A DNA stretch of 64,000 nt from Anaeromyxobacter dehalogenans 2CP-1 (GCF_000022145.1 NC_011891.1:1500001-1564000); one strand, 5' to 3'. Counted from the stretch's first letter, positions 1 through 9,394 are shown. Program-made: numbers and translations. Notes: a model not told the origin generated them from the letters alone.

Positions 1-640
<640 letters not shown>

Positions 641-799
641 CTTTTCTCAGGTCGTAGGCGACCTGCTCGAGGTCGAGATCGAATTCCTTCGAAGTACTCA
701 GTGGATGTGCGGCCCTCTGCGGCCCCGCGGTGCGGTGCTCTTCTTTTCCCTTCGTAGCGGTTGTCGAGAGACCTCGTGGTCTCACGTTCTTTCAAAGGT

Positions 800-917
800 T
801 TGCGGTGGCTATATCGGTGGGGTCACACCCGTTCCCATCCCGAACACGGTAGTTAAGCCCACCAGAGCCGATGGTACTGCACCGGAAGCGGTGTGGGAGA
901 GTAGGTCGCTGCCGCAT
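800..917 (+). rRNA. rrf: 5S ribosomal RNA
   Basis: The 5S core is recognisable (cccgttcccatcccgaac at about 828-845, then the cggaagcggtgtgggagagtag block). Helix I closes between tgcggtggc at 801 and gctgccgca ending at 916. It lies about 160 bases after 23S, the normal 23S-5S order, and is followed at once by a strong terminator, so it is the last gene of the operon. Confidence 0.95.
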
Positions 918-925
918 CTTTTCGT

Positions 926-960
926 GCCCGCCAGAGCATCCGCTCTGGCGGGCTTTTTCT
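926..960 (+). terminator. rRNA operon intrinsic terminator
   Basis: An 11-12 bp GC stem (gcccgccagagc paired with gctctggcgggc, loop atc) is followed by a T-rich tract. It sits 9 bases after the 5S end, as expected for termination of the rRNA operon. Confidence 0.9.
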
Positions 961-992
961 TTTGGCGCGCCCGGCCCGGCGCGGCGCGCGCC

Positions 993-1436
993 TCAGCTGA
1001 CCGGGGCGCCCGGCGGCAGCCGCCGCAGGCGGTCCAGGTGGCGCCGCTCCTCCTCGAGCGCGCGCTCCGCCGCCTCGCGCACGTCCGGCGGCAGCGGCCG
1101 CGCCAGGGCGCTCGCGTAGACGTCGCTGGCCAGGCGCGCGTTGCCGCTCAGCGTGGCGACCAGGTCGGCGGCTCGCGGCCGCCGCCGGGGCGCCTCGCGG
1201 GCGCCGATGGCGGCGCCGCGCACGTTGGGGCGGATCTCCGGCGGGCAGGCGCGGCGGCGCGCGAACGCGTCGTGCAGGGCCAGCGCGCGGCGCTGGTGAT
1301 CTGCCTCGAAAAGGGTCAGCTCGTGGCGGAGCGCGCCAGGCTCGGCCGCGGCGATCGCGGCCGCGTACGCCGTGGCAGCATCCACCTCCAGCTGTAGCAG
1401 GCGGCCCAGCTCGACCAGGGTATCGGGTGTGCTCAT
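993..1436 (-). CDS. Ferritin-like four-helix-bundle protein (DUF2383-like)
   Basis: A 147-residue protein that is almost entirely helical, with no signal peptide. An N-terminal helix (VELGRLLQLEVDAATAY) and a second helix containing E-A-D-H are followed by two C-terminal helices rich in Glu and Arg; the Glu and Glu-x-x-His positions are what ferritin-like and DUF2383 proteins use for metal binding. The start is fixed by a GGAGG box about 8 bases before the ATG. It is divergent from the Nudix gene. The family is inferred from helix pattern only, and function (stress or metal storage) is unknown. Confidence 0.6.
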   Translation of the reverse strand: MSTPDTLVELGRLLQLEVDAATAYAAAIAAAEPGALRHELTLFEADHQRRALALHDAFARRRACPPEIRPNVRGAAIGAREAPRRRPRAADLVATLSGNARLASDVYASALARPLPPDVREAAERALEEERRHLDRLRRLPPGAPVS

Positions 1437-1579
1437 CCAGATGCCTCCACGGAGAAGCTGCGGACGCGGTCCACGTCGAACGACCCCTGGCCGGAGGCGT
1501 CGCCGCTCGCTCGCGCGGGCTGCCGCCGTGGCGGCGAGCGCAGCTTCCCTCGCGGCGCGGGGCGGTGCACCATCCCGGC

Positions 1580-2296
1580 ATGCCCCGGGTGACCGCGATC
1601 GAGATCGTCGAAGACCGCAGCGCGCAGGCGCGCCTGGACGAGGGCTTCCTGCACCTGCGCCGGCTGCGCGCCCGGAACCGGCGCGCGGACGGGAGCGCCT
1701 CGCCCGAGTACCCCATCGACGTGATCGACCGCCCCGCGCTGGACGCGGTCGCGGTCTGTGCCTGGGCCCGCACGCCACGGGGCGTCGAGGTGCTCACCCG
1801 GCGCGGGCTCCGCCCCGCCGCCTACTTCCGGCGCGGCAAGCGCGCCGCCCTCCCGGAGCCCGAGTACCTGCTGGTGGAGGAGATCGTCGCGGGCGTGGTG
1901 GAGCCGGGCGAGACCGGCCTGGCCGCGCTGCAGCGGCGGGGCGCGGACGAGCTGCGCGAGGAGGCGGGGCTGGAGGTGGTGCCCGGCGCGCTGCAGCCGC
2001 TGGGCGGCCCGTTCTTCCTGCTCCCGGGGATCGCGTCGGAGAAGATCCACCTGCTCGAGGTCGAGGTGGCGCGCCCGCCCGTGGACGGACCGTACGAGGC
2101 CGAGGGCGACGGGGACGGCTCGCCGCTGGAGGAGGGCGCGCTCCTGGAGTGGCGCGTGCTCGGGGCCGCCGTGCGGGCCTGCGAGGCGGGCGAGATCGAG
2201 GACGCCAAGACGGAGCTCGCGCTCCGCCGCCTCGCCGCCCGGCTCGGCGTCGCGCTCGTACCGCCGGACGAGCCCGCCGCGGCCAGCCGGCGCTGA
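1580..2296 (+). CDS. Nudix hydrolase
   Basis: 238 residues, soluble. The Nudix box is near residues 110-140: G-VVEPG-E at its start and DELREEAGL at its end, matching the GX5E and REUXEEXG halves, so a nucleoside-diphosphate-linked substrate such as ADP-ribose is likely by family. The spacer between the halves is 11 residues, not the usual 7, a lengthened form. The ATG at 1580 was chosen because the reading frame upstream of it has no protein-like character. About 50 bases separate it from the next small gene. Confidence 0.75.
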   Translation: MPRVTAIEIVEDRSAQARLDEGFLHLRRLRARNRRADGSASPEYPIDVIDRPALDAVAVCAWARTPRGVEVLTRRGLRPAAYFRRGKRAALPEPEYLLVEEIVAGVVEPGETGLAALQRRGADELREEAGLEVVPGALQPLGGPFFLLPGIASEKIHLLEVEVARPPVDGPYEAEGDGDGSPLEEGALLEWRVLGAAVRACEAGEIEDAKTELALRRLAARLGVALVPPDEPAAASRR

Positions 2297-2347
2297 CCGC
2301 GGACGTCCGCTGGCGCGCCCCCGCCGGCCGGGGCGATACTCCCGCGC

Positions 2348-2653
2348 ATGCCCGCCCTCCTGCTCGCGCTGGCGCTCGCCGCGGCGCCGTTCCCCGCGCC
2401 CCGCCACGCTCCGGTCACCGAGCGCACCCGCTGCGACAGCGGCGCGGTGCTGTCCGGCGACCCGGCCCGGGGGCTCCTGCGCGTCACCACGCCCGCGGGC
2501 GTGGTGACGTTCCAGGTCGGGCCCGACGTCCCGGTCTTCGATCGCGCCGGCAGCCCCGCGGGACCTGCGGTGGCGCTCGCGCACGGGCGCCGGGTCCGGA
2601 TCTGGTACGTGGTGGACGCCGGCGCGCAGGCCCAGGAGATCGAGGTCCAGTAG
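2348..2653 (+). CDS. Small exported protein of unknown function
   Basis: 101 residues with an N-terminal hydrophobic stretch (ALLLALALAAAPFPAP) that reads as a Sec signal peptide, then a short beta-rich domain of alternating Val/Thr strands. I do not recognise the family. It is convergent with the cytochrome gene, and a GC hairpin lies between them. The single Cys makes disulfide or heme binding unlikely. Confidence 0.55.
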   Translation: MPALLLALALAAAPFPAPRHAPVTERTRCDSGAVLSGDPARGLLRVTTPAGVVTFQVGPDVPVFDRAGSPAGPAVALAHGRRVRIWYVVDAGAQAQEIEVQ

Positions 2654-2677
2654 CGCGGACGCGCGGGCGAGACGCGA

Positions 2678-2709
2678 GGGGCCCGGCAGGACGGATCCCG
2701 CCGGGCCCC
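2678..2709. terminator. Hairpin between convergent genes
   Basis: A 10-bp perfect GC stem (ggggcccggc with gccgggcccc) and a 12-base loop lie in the 78-bp gap between the stops of the convergent genes at 2653 and 2732. There is no T-tract on either side, so it is a candidate bidirectional terminator only. Confidence 0.45.
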
Positions 2710-2731
2710 GGTGCTGCGCGATCGCGCGCCG

Positions 2732-4960
2732 CTACTGCGCCGGCGCGGAGATCGGGTGGACCTTCGCCACGTCGGCGAGCGTGCCCGGCCCGTGGCAGGT
2801 GGCGCACTGCGCGTCGCCGGTCTGGTTCCCGCCGGTGTGGTTGCAGTCGCCCATCACGCCCGGGCCGCACTTCTGCGCGGCCGAGCCGTCGAACTTCACG
2901 GTGTCGTGGCAGGAGGTGCACACCGCGATGGTCTTCGGCGTGGTGCCGCCGGCCGGGTTGATGGTGTCCTTCACGTCGGCGCCCAGCGGCAGCTGGTAGC
3001 TGGTGCCGGCGTGGCACAGCGCGCAGTTGCCGATCTGGTTCGGGAACTCGAGCGGGAAGACGTTCGCCGAGCCGCCGAAGCCGTAGATCGTGACCTCGTT
3101 CTGCTTCATCTCGGAGGCGTGGATCTGGTGGACGAGCACCTTGAAGTCGATGGGCTCGACCGTGCCGCCGGCGGGCACGCGGGCCGCGTCGGTGCCGGCG
3201 GGGTTGTGGCAGACCACGCACACCTGCGTGGTGCCGTTGCGGTTCTGGCCGTGCGCGCTGAGCACGCTGTGGCACTTGTTGCAGTTCTCGACCGCGACGA
3301 CCGTCCGGCGCGCCTGGCCGGCAGCGCCCGCGGCGGTGAAGTACTTCACGTCGTTCGTCACCGGCACGCGCAGGAACTGGCCCGCGTTGAACGGATCCGC
3401 GATGGCGGGGTGGCCCTCCAGCGCGACCGTGAACTGGTCCACGCCCGCCGGCAGCGCGGTGGGTGAGGTCACCTGGTAGACGTTGGTCTGGCCCGCCACC
3501 GGCGTCGCGACGCCGCCCGCGGCGGCGGTGAGCGCGTTGATCTGGACCGGCTGGCCGTTCTCCCCGGCGCCGGCGTTGTCGTACTCGACCGACGGCCAGC
3601 CCACGTCGATGAACAGGCGGCTGGCGTTGCCGTGCGTCCACGGCTCCGCGTCGAGCGCCATGGCCGCGCCGTTCTGCAGCACGCGGTACTGGACGATCGG
3701 GATGCGGTCGGCGCCGACGGTGACGCCGACGATCTCGTACTTGTAGGTCGCGGCGGCGGCGGCCTGGGGCACCACGTGCACCTTGTCCGGGCCGAGGTTG
3801 CTGCCGGCGGCGTGGCAGCCGGCGCAGTTCGCCGTCGCGTTCACGCCGAACGGGTGGTTGCAGGCCGCGGTCTCGACGTGGCCCTGCGTGCAGTCGGCGG
3901 AGGCCGACGCGTCGAAGCGCAGGTTCGAGTGGCAGGACGCGCACGCCACCGCGGACGGCTTGTTCTTCCAGTCGTCCGCGTTCGCGCCCGAGTGGCAGGT
4001 GGTGCAGTTGCGGATGTTCTGGGGGAACGTCACGTCGGCGTAGGAGTGGTCGGTCTGCCGGAAGCCGACGATGTGGTAGCCCGCCTGGCCGGAGTGGATG
4101 CGGTGGATCATGTTCCGGAAGTCGATGGTGTTCCCGGACTCCGGATCCGCGTAGGTCGTGCCCTTGTCGCCGGCGTGGCAGGTCATGCAGAGCTGCGTGC
4201 CGATGCGGCGGTCGTGCGCCTCGAGCCGGCCATGGCAGGCGTTGCAGGCGGCGTCGGTGACCGTCTCGTACTTCGCCGCCGTGCCGCCGCCCGGCACGAA
4301 GTTGAACGTCGCGCTGGCCGGGTAGGCGACCTCGGCCGCCGGCGTGCCCTCGCTCACCGTCCGCGTGGCCCAGATCCCGACCGTGTGCGTCCGGGCGCGC
4401 TCGCGCTTGGCGGCGTCCGTGGTCGGCGCCGAGAACGTGTACGTGTAGACGCCGTTGCCCTGGGCCGCGAGCTGGCTCGTGGGGAACGGCCCGGTGGGCG
4501 GCTCGGTGCGGGGCTGCACGGCGGAGCCCGACGGCGTCTGCGCCGTCCCTCCGGCGTCGGTGTACGGCTGCGCGTTCACCGTGGTCTCGTAGTAGTGCGT
4601 GTAGGTCCCGTCGTCCTCGAGCTGCCCGAGCGAGAAGCGCGGGCTCATGCGCGGCGCGGGAGGCGTGCCGGTCGCCGCGGCGTTCGCGATCTCGGCGAGC
4701 AGGTCGATGGGGTTGCCGGCGGCGTCGGTGACCTTGAACGTCACGGTGGGATTGCCGGTGGCCGGGACGTCGGCCGACTGGATGGTGATGTTCAGCTGGC
4801 TCGCGGAGGCCCCTCCACCTCCGCCCCCGCCGCCTCCTCCGCCGCCGCCTCCTCCAGGTCCCTTGTCCTTGCGCCCGTCGCCGCATCCGCCCGCCGCCGC
4901 CATCGCCAGAAGCCCGCCGATCGTTCCGACGAGCGCCAATCCACGCCACGCCTTTCCCAT
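2732..4960 (-). CDS. OmcA/MtrC-family decaheme c-type cytochrome lipoprotein
   Basis: 742 residues. The N-terminus is a lipoprotein signal ending at Cys26 (AAAGGC), followed by a run of 15 glycines (36-50) as a flexible tether. Ten CXXCH heme sites follow between about residues 238 and 720 in the order CNACH, CMTCH, CTTCH, CASCH, CAGCH, CNKCH, CVVCH, CALCH, CTSCH, CATCH; the two pentaheme halves are separated by beta-rich domains, as in OmcA/MtrC proteins. These carry electrons to extracellular metals in dissimilatory metal reducers. The start is fixed by GGGAGG just upstream of the ATG. No porin (MtrB) or periplasmic MtrA partner gene is adjacent, so its electron donor must be encoded elsewhere. 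Confidence 0.93.
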   Translation of the reverse strand: MGKAWRGLALVGTIGGLLAMAAAGGCGDGRKDKGPGGGGGGGGGGGGGGGASASQLNITIQSADVPATGNPTVTFKVTDAAGNPIDLLAEIANAAATGTPPAPRMSPRFSLGQLEDDGTYTHYYETTVNAQPYTDAGGTAQTPSGSAVQPRTEPPTGPFPTSQLAAQGNGVYTYTFSAPTTDAAKRERARTHTVGIWATRTVSEGTPAAEVAYPASATFNFVPGGGTAAKYETVTDAACNACHGRLEAHDRRIGTQLCMTCHAGDKGTTYADPESGNTIDFRNMIHRIHSGQAGYHIVGFRQTDHSYADVTFPQNIRNCTTCHSGANADDWKNKPSAVACASCHSNLRFDASASADCTQGHVETAACNHPFGVNATANCAGCHAAGSNLGPDKVHVVPQAAAAATYKYEIVGVTVGADRIPIVQYRVLQNGAAMALDAEPWTHGNASRLFIDVGWPSVEYDNAGAGENGQPVQINALTAAAGGVATPVAGQTNVYQVTSPTALPAGVDQFTVALEGHPAIADPFNAGQFLRVPVTNDVKYFTAAGAAGQARRTVVAVENCNKCHSVLSAHGQNRNGTTQVCVVCHNPAGTDAARVPAGGTVEPIDFKVLVHQIHASEMKQNEVTIYGFGGSANVFPLEFPNQIGNCALCHAGTSYQLPLGADVKDTINPAGGTTPKTIAVCTSCHDTVKFDGSAAQKCGPGVMGDCNHTGGNQTGDAQCATCHGPGTLADVAKVHPISAPAQ

Positions 4961-5217
4961 GTTGCCTCCCAGGCTCCGTGTCGGAGCCGTGACGCCCCGT
5001 CCCCGCGCACACGCGTCCGCTGCGAGCCTAGCCGCGCTCGTTCCAGGGTGAGTCGGTTCGGCGGGGGCGGCACCCCCTCGCGGTGGGAGAGCCACATGCG
5101 GGCGGGGACCAGGAGAGCGGGCCCGGGGCCGGCACGGGCCCGGCGAGCCGCCCGCCGGCACGATTCCGGAGCAGGCGAGCCGCCGCACACGTAGACTCGC
5201 CTCGGAGGCGACCTCAC

Positions 5218-6645
5218 ATGGCCAGACAGCCCCGCGCCCGCGCCGCACGCGGCGCCCGCACCCGGATCGAGCGCGACACGATGGGCGAGATGACCGTCCC
5301 GGCGACGGCCCTCTACGGCGCCCAGACCGCCCGGGCCGTCGAGAACTTTCCCATCTCGGGCCTGCGCGCCCATCCGGCGTTCGTCGACGCCACCGTCCGC
5401 ATCAAGCTCGCCGCCGCGCGCACCAACGCCGGCCTAGGCCTGCTGCCGCGGCGGAAGGCGCGCGCCATCGAGCAGGTGGCCCGCGAGGTCCTGGCCGGCC
5501 GCCACCGCGACCAGTTCGTGGTGGACGTGTACCAGGCGGGGGCCGGCACGTCGCACAACATGAACGTGAACGAGGTGCTCGCGAACCGCGCCGCCGAGCT
5601 GCTCGGCGGGCGGCGCGGCGACCGCGCACTGGTGGACCCGAACGACGACGTCAACATGGCGCAGTCCACCAACGACGTGGTGCCCACCGCCATCCGGCTC
5701 GCCGCGCTCGAGCTCGCGCCGGAGGTGATCGCGGCGCTCTCGGCGCTCGCCGGCACCTTCGACGCGAAGGCGCGCGCCTGGGACGGCGTGGTGAAGTCCG
5801 GGCGGACGCACCTCATGGACGCGACGCCCATCCGGCTCGGGCAGGAGGTGTCGGGGTGGGCCGCGGCGCTGGGCGCGGCGGCGGGCCGGGTGCGCGACGC
5901 GCTGCCGGAGCTGTCGGTCCTGGGCCTCGGCGGCACCGCGGTGGGCACCGGCCTGAACGCGGATGCGCGCTACCGCGCGCGGGTGGTGCGGGAGCTGGAG
6001 CGGCTCACCGGCGTGCCGCTCACGCCGGCACCGAACCCGTTCTACGCGATGCAGTCACTGGCGCCGTTCGTGGCGCTGTCGGGGGCGCTCCGCACCGCGG
6101 CGCTGGAGCTGCTCCGCATCGGCGGCGACGTGCGCCTGCTCGGGAGCGGCCCGAACACCGGGCTGGGCGAGCTGCGCCTGCCGCCGGTGCAGCCCGGGTC
6201 GTCGATCATGCCGGGCAAGGTGAACCCGTCCATGGCGGAGATGCTGGCCATGGTCTCGTACCAGGTGGTCGCCCTCGACGGCGCGGTGGCGTGGGCCGCG
6301 AGCGGCGGCCAGCTCGAGCTGAACGTGATGATGCCGCTGGTGGCGTTCGACCTGTGCCACGCGCTCGACATCCTGGCCCGCGCGGTGCGCGCGTTCGACG
6401 CGCGCTGCGCGCGCGGGCTCGAGGCGGACCGGGAGCGCGCCCGGCACTACGCCGAGCGCACCGTGAGCCTCGCCACCGCGCTGGCGCCACGGCTCGGCTA
6501 CGCCGGCGCGGCGGAGATCGTGAAGGCCTCGGTGGCCACCGGCCGGTCCATCGTCGACCTCGCGATCGAGAAGGGCGGCCTCACCCCGGCGCAGGCGCGC
6601 CGCGCCCTGGACGCCGCCCGCCTCACCCGGCCCGGCCGCGGCTAG
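5218..6645 (+). CDS. Class II fumarase/aspartase superfamily lyase
   Basis: 475 residues. The superfamily signature GSSIMPGKVNP is near residue 327; the catalytic loop and the HNMNVNEVLANRA and VNMAQSTNDV blocks are intact. Members reversibly eliminate fumarate from malate (FumC) or aspartate (AspA). Motifs are mixed: MPGKVNP resembles fumarase, while NMAQSTND and the TGLN segment resemble aspartase, so I leave the substrate open. The ATG at 5218 follows a GGAGG box. A basic N-terminal extension of about 15 residues precedes the core. The next gene begins 19 bases after the stop and may be co-transcribed. Confidence 0.85.
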   Translation: MARQPRARAARGARTRIERDTMGEMTVPATALYGAQTARAVENFPISGLRAHPAFVDATVRIKLAAARTNAGLGLLPRRKARAIEQVAREVLAGRHRDQFVVDVYQAGAGTSHNMNVNEVLANRAAELLGGRRGDRALVDPNDDVNMAQSTNDVVPTAIRLAALELAPEVIAALSALAGTFDAKARAWDGVVKSGRTHLMDATPIRLGQEVSGWAAALGAAAGRVRDALPELSVLGLGGTAVGTGLNADARYRARVVRELERLTGVPLTPAPNPFYAMQSLAPFVALSGALRTAALELLRIGGDVRLLGSGPNTGLGELRLPPVQPGSSIMPGKVNPSMAEMLAMVSYQVVALDGAVAWAASGGQLELNVMMPLVAFDLCHALDILARAVRAFDARCARGLEADRERARHYAERTVSLATALAPRLGYAGAAEIVKASVATGRSIVDLAIEKGGLTPAQARRALDAARLTRPGRG

Positions 6646-6664
6646 TCCCTGGTATCCTCCCGGC

Positions 6665-7945
6665 GTGCGCACCCGCCTCGGCGAGCTCCTCCTGCGCGCC
6701 GGCGCGTGCACGCCGGCGGCGATCCGCGACGCGCTCGAGAACCAGGTCATCTTCGGCGGCCGGCTCGGGACCAACCTCCTCGAGCTCGGTGCGGTGGACG
6801 AGGGCGCGCTGGCGCGGGCGCTCGGCCAGCAGCACGGGGTGCCCGCGCTGTCCGGCGAGGTGCGGCTCGAGCCGGAGGCGGTGGCCGTCCTGCGCGCCGA
6901 GGTGGCGGACCGCTGCGACGTGGTGCCGTTCCTGCTCGCCGGGCGGCGGCTGGCGGTGCTGGCGGTGGATCCGTCCGACCTGCGCGTGCTCGACGAGGTG
7001 GCGTTCGCGGCGGGCCGGGAGGTGCACGCGCTGGTGGCCCCGGAGGCGCGCGTCTGGGCGCTGCTCCGGCGCGCCTACGGGATCGAGCGGCAGCTCCGCG
7101 GCATCGAGGTCGACTTCGACTCGGTCCGCCGCGCCGCGGGGCCGGCCCGGGTCGCGCCGGCCGCGCCATCGGGCACGCCCGGGTCACCGGGGTCGCCGGC
7201 CGCGGACCTCATGACCGAGGACGACTTCGACGCGGTCTACGGCCGCACCGGCGCGTTCGCGCTCGCCGGTGCGGCTCCGGCGCGCGCCGCCGGCGAGGAG
7301 CTGCCGGAGCTCCCCGAGGAGGCGATCCTGGAGCTCGAGCCCGCCGACGAGGTGGCGGCGCCGCCGCCCGAGGTGCTGGCCGCGCTCTCGGGCCGCGCCG
7401 GCCACGCGCCGCCGGCCCGGCTCGTCCCCGCGGCGCCGGCGCGTCCCGGGCCGGAGCCGTCGCCGCTCGACTTCCGCGAGGCGGTCCGCTTCCTCGAGGG
7501 CGTGGAGGAGCGCGGCGCCATCGCGCGGACCGTATTGCGCCACGCGCGCTCGCGGTTCCGGCGCGCCCTGCTGCTCACGATCCAGCACGGCGCGGCGCGC
7601 GGGTGGGCCGGGATGGGCGACGGGGTGTCGGCCGACGCGGTGCGCCGGCTGCGGCTGCCCCTCGGCGCACCCGGGATCGTCGACACCGTGGTCCGGACCC
7701 GGGCGCACTTCCTCGGCCCCATCCCGAAGACGGAGGCCAACGTGCTGCTGCTGAAGCGGCTCGGGGGCGGGGTGCCGGCGAACGCGCTGGTCCTGCCCAT
7801 CCTGGCGCGCGGCCGGGTGGTGAACGTGTTCTACGCCGACGCCGGCCGCGGGGGCCTGGTGGACGCCGGGGCCGTGGGCGAGCTGCTCATCCTCGCCACG
7901 CGCATCTCGCAGAGCTACGAGGCGCTCCTCGCCCGCGTGCGCTGA
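6665..7945 (+). CDS. GspE/MshEN N-terminal-domain protein
   Basis: 426 residues, GTG start. Residues about 1-140 form the two-part GspE-II N-terminal (MshEN-like) fold, with the RLGELLLRAG and GGRLGTNLLELG repeats typical of type II secretion and type IV pilus ATPase N-termini, a domain that in some proteins binds cyclic-di-GMP. An Ala/Pro-rich linker covers about 160-265. The C-terminal 150 residues look like a GAF-type alpha/beta domain. There is no Walker A box, so it is not an ATPase; a signalling or adaptor role is inferred. The 166-bp repeat starts immediately after its TGA. Confidence 0.65.
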   Translation: MRTRLGELLLRAGACTPAAIRDALENQVIFGGRLGTNLLELGAVDEGALARALGQQHGVPALSGEVRLEPEAVAVLRAEVADRCDVVPFLLAGRRLAVLAVDPSDLRVLDEVAFAAGREVHALVAPEARVWALLRRAYGIERQLRGIEVDFDSVRRAAGPARVAPAAPSGTPGSPGSPAADLMTEDDFDAVYGRTGAFALAGAAPARAAGEELPELPEEAILELEPADEVAAPPPEVLAALSGRAGHAPPARLVPAAPARPGPEPSPLDFREAVRFLEGVEERGAIARTVLRHARSRFRRALLLTIQHGAARGWAGMGDGVSADAVRRLRLPLGAPGIVDTVVRTRAHFLGPIPKTEANVLLLKRLGGGVPANALVLPILARGRVVNVFYADAGRGGLVDAGAVGELLILATRISQSYEALLARVR

Positions 7946-8111
7946 AGAGCACGTGAACCAACCCCCTCCCGTCGCCGCGGCGGCCGATCCGCGTCGCATC
8001 GCGTCGTTGCTCCTCCCTCACATGCCGACGGGCATGCTCGGTCGTCGCGCCTCGCGCTGCTCGCGCCTCGACCGCCTGGCTCGGTCCGGGGATGGATTCG
8101 CGCGCTCTGAG
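7946..8111. repeat. 166-bp hairpin repeat, copy 1
   Basis: This copy matches 16675-16840 at about 157 of 166 positions with no gaps. The whole unit is an imperfect palindrome: its ends pair (agagcacgtgaa with ttcgcgcgctct) and its centre is a catgcc/ggcatg stem with loop gacg. It begins on the first base after the TGA of the GspE-N-domain gene. A weak open frame runs through it, but the dispersed repetition and palindrome argue against coding. It may be a MITE-like element, or a long 3'-UTR RNA hairpin. Confidence 0.85.
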
Positions 8112-8171
8112 CCGACCGGCGCCCGCCGTGGCGCGGGACGGCGCGGGCGGTTTGCGCTAACGTCCGCGCGC

Positions 8172-8717
8172 ATGGCCGCCACGCTGCACTACTTCATGCT
8201 GCCCGACGACGAGCGGGCGCTGTTCCGCCACCTCGCCCGGCGCGAGCTGACCGCCTACCCCGAGCTGATCCCGCCGGGCTACCAGCCGGTCCGCGTGGAC
8301 GAGGACGCGGTCGAGGCGCTCGACCAGCCCGCCTACTACCTGGCGGTGGAGCGGCTCGGCCCGGTGATCGTGCACCCGCTGAAGCGCGGGCCGGACAAAG
8401 GGATGCTGGTGATCGAGGAGGTCCCGTCGCCGGTCTTCCACTACGAGCGCTCGGTGCGGAACGACGCCGGCGAGCTGGTGGCGGGGCGGCTCTGGGCGGA
8501 GCTGGACGTCACCGACGATCCGAACGACCGCAAGGGCAAGCCGCGCGCGCTGAAGGGCATCTTCGAGGAGGTCCACCAGCTCTTCCGCAAGAGCTGGCGG
8601 CGCAGCGATCCCAAGGGCTACTGGATCGGCCCCCACGCCGCGGCGGCGCTGAAGCGCGGCGAGCTGAGGCTGCGCGAGGCAGGTCACAAGGGCGGGCTGG
8701 TGGCGGTCTGGAGGTGA
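8172..8717 (+). CDS. Conserved hypothetical protein
   Basis: 181 residues, soluble, with no signal peptide and no motif I can name. It begins AATLHYFMLPDDE and is rich in aromatic and charged residues spread evenly, as in a folded alpha/beta protein. The ATG at 8172 was chosen because the frame upstream runs into the 166-bp repeat. It lies between that repeat and a small exported protein gene. Confidence 0.6.
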   Translation: MAATLHYFMLPDDERALFRHLARRELTAYPELIPPGYQPVRVDEDAVEALDQPAYYLAVERLGPVIVHPLKRGPDKGMLVIEEVPSPVFHYERSVRNDAGELVAGRLWAELDVTDDPNDRKGKPRALKGIFEEVHQLFRKSWRRSDPKGYWIGPHAAAALKRGELRLREAGHKGGLVAVWR

Positions 8718-8831
8718 CCGCGAGCCTGGGCGGCCTCGCCCGGAGGCGGGACGGAACGCCGCAGCGCCGTGGGGCGCCGCCGGCCCGCCGGCGCGGTTGA
8801 CGGGCGGGGGCGGGACCGGTACACGGAACGC

Positions 8832-9182
8832 TTGACCGTGACCCTTTTTGCCCGATATAAGGCCGCCCTCGTCGCGGTCCTCGTGGCCGTGCCGGGCATC
8901 GCCCTCGCCGAGGTCAAGGTGGCGGGCGCGGTGCTCCCGGACGGCGCGGTGAAGGTCGCGGAGAACCGCTACCGGGTTCCCAAGACCTACGAGGAGACGA
9001 TCCGGTTCTTCCGTCAGACGTACGGAGCCCGGTTCGCCCGGCGGCCGATCGCCGATCAGCCTGGCGTGAAGGCCGTCCACATCGTCAACCCGGAGCCGCG
9101 GCCGGGGCAGTGGGAAGGGCTGAACGTGTACGAGCTCAAGGGCGAGGTTCGCGTCTTCGTGCTCGTCAGGAAGGGCGATTGA
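8832..9182 (+). CDS. Small exported protein of unknown function
   Basis: About 116 residues. The N-terminal segment ALVAVLVAVPGIALA is a good Sec signal with an Ala-x-Ala cleavage site, leaving a basic mature domain of about 90 residues with a TYEETIRFFRQTYG motif. No ATG is available near the signal peptide: TTG at 8832 or GTG at 8838 are the likely starts. An upstream in-frame ATG would add about 20 Arg-rich residues ahead of the signal and is less likely. The tRNA genes follow directly. Confidence 0.55.
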   Translation: MTVTLFARYKAALVAVLVAVPGIALAEVKVAGAVLPDGAVKVAENRYRVPKTYEETIRFFRQTYGARFARRPIADQPGVKAVHIVNPEPRPGQWEGLNVYELKGEVRVFVLVRKGD

Positions 9183-9185
9183 TAT

Positions 9186-9259
9186 TGGGGGATCGTCTAA
9201 CGGCAGGACGCCAGACTCTGGATCTGGCTATCTAGGTTCGAATCCTAGTCCCCCAGCCA
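9186..9259 (+). tRNA. tRNA-Gln (CTG anticodon)
   Basis: A cloverleaf is readable: the acceptor stem tgggggA pairs with the 3' tccccca, the anticodon arm is ccaga-ctctgga-tctgg with anticodon CTG, the T-arm carries ggttcgaatcc, and the CCA end is encoded. It lies 266 bases from the convergent GlnRS gene. Confidence 0.95.
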
Positions 9260-9319
9260 CTTTGATGTTCCTCGGCGTTGACTGCCGCTTCGTCCGAGGA
9301 TAGACATGCAGCGCTTCGT

Positions 9320-9394
9320 GGCCCGTTAGTCTAGCGGTCAGGACGTCGGCCTCTCACGCCGAAAACATGGGTTCAAATCCCGTACGGGTCACCA
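9320..9394 (+). tRNA. tRNA-Glu (CTC anticodon)
   Basis: The acceptor stem ggcccgt pairs with acgggtc (one G-U pair), the anticodon arm is tcggc-ctctcac-gccga with anticodon CTC, the T-loop is ggttcaaatcc, and CCA is encoded. It is 60 bases after tRNA-Gln and ahead of a shared terminator, so the two probably form one transcript. Confidence 0.95.

Noticed and set aside
4800..4860. Poly-glycine codon run as a phase-variable simple repeat
   Set aside because: Codons alternate between gga, ggc, ggg and ggt, so there is no perfect short tract for slippage.
7953..8171. Open frame reading through repeat copy 1 into the gene at 8172
   Set aside because: The repeat occurs elsewhere as non-coding DNA; the ATG at 8172 fits the protein better.
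9186..9394. tRNA pair as a phage or island integration site
   Set aside because: No integrase, direct repeat of the tRNA end, or composition change is seen nearby.
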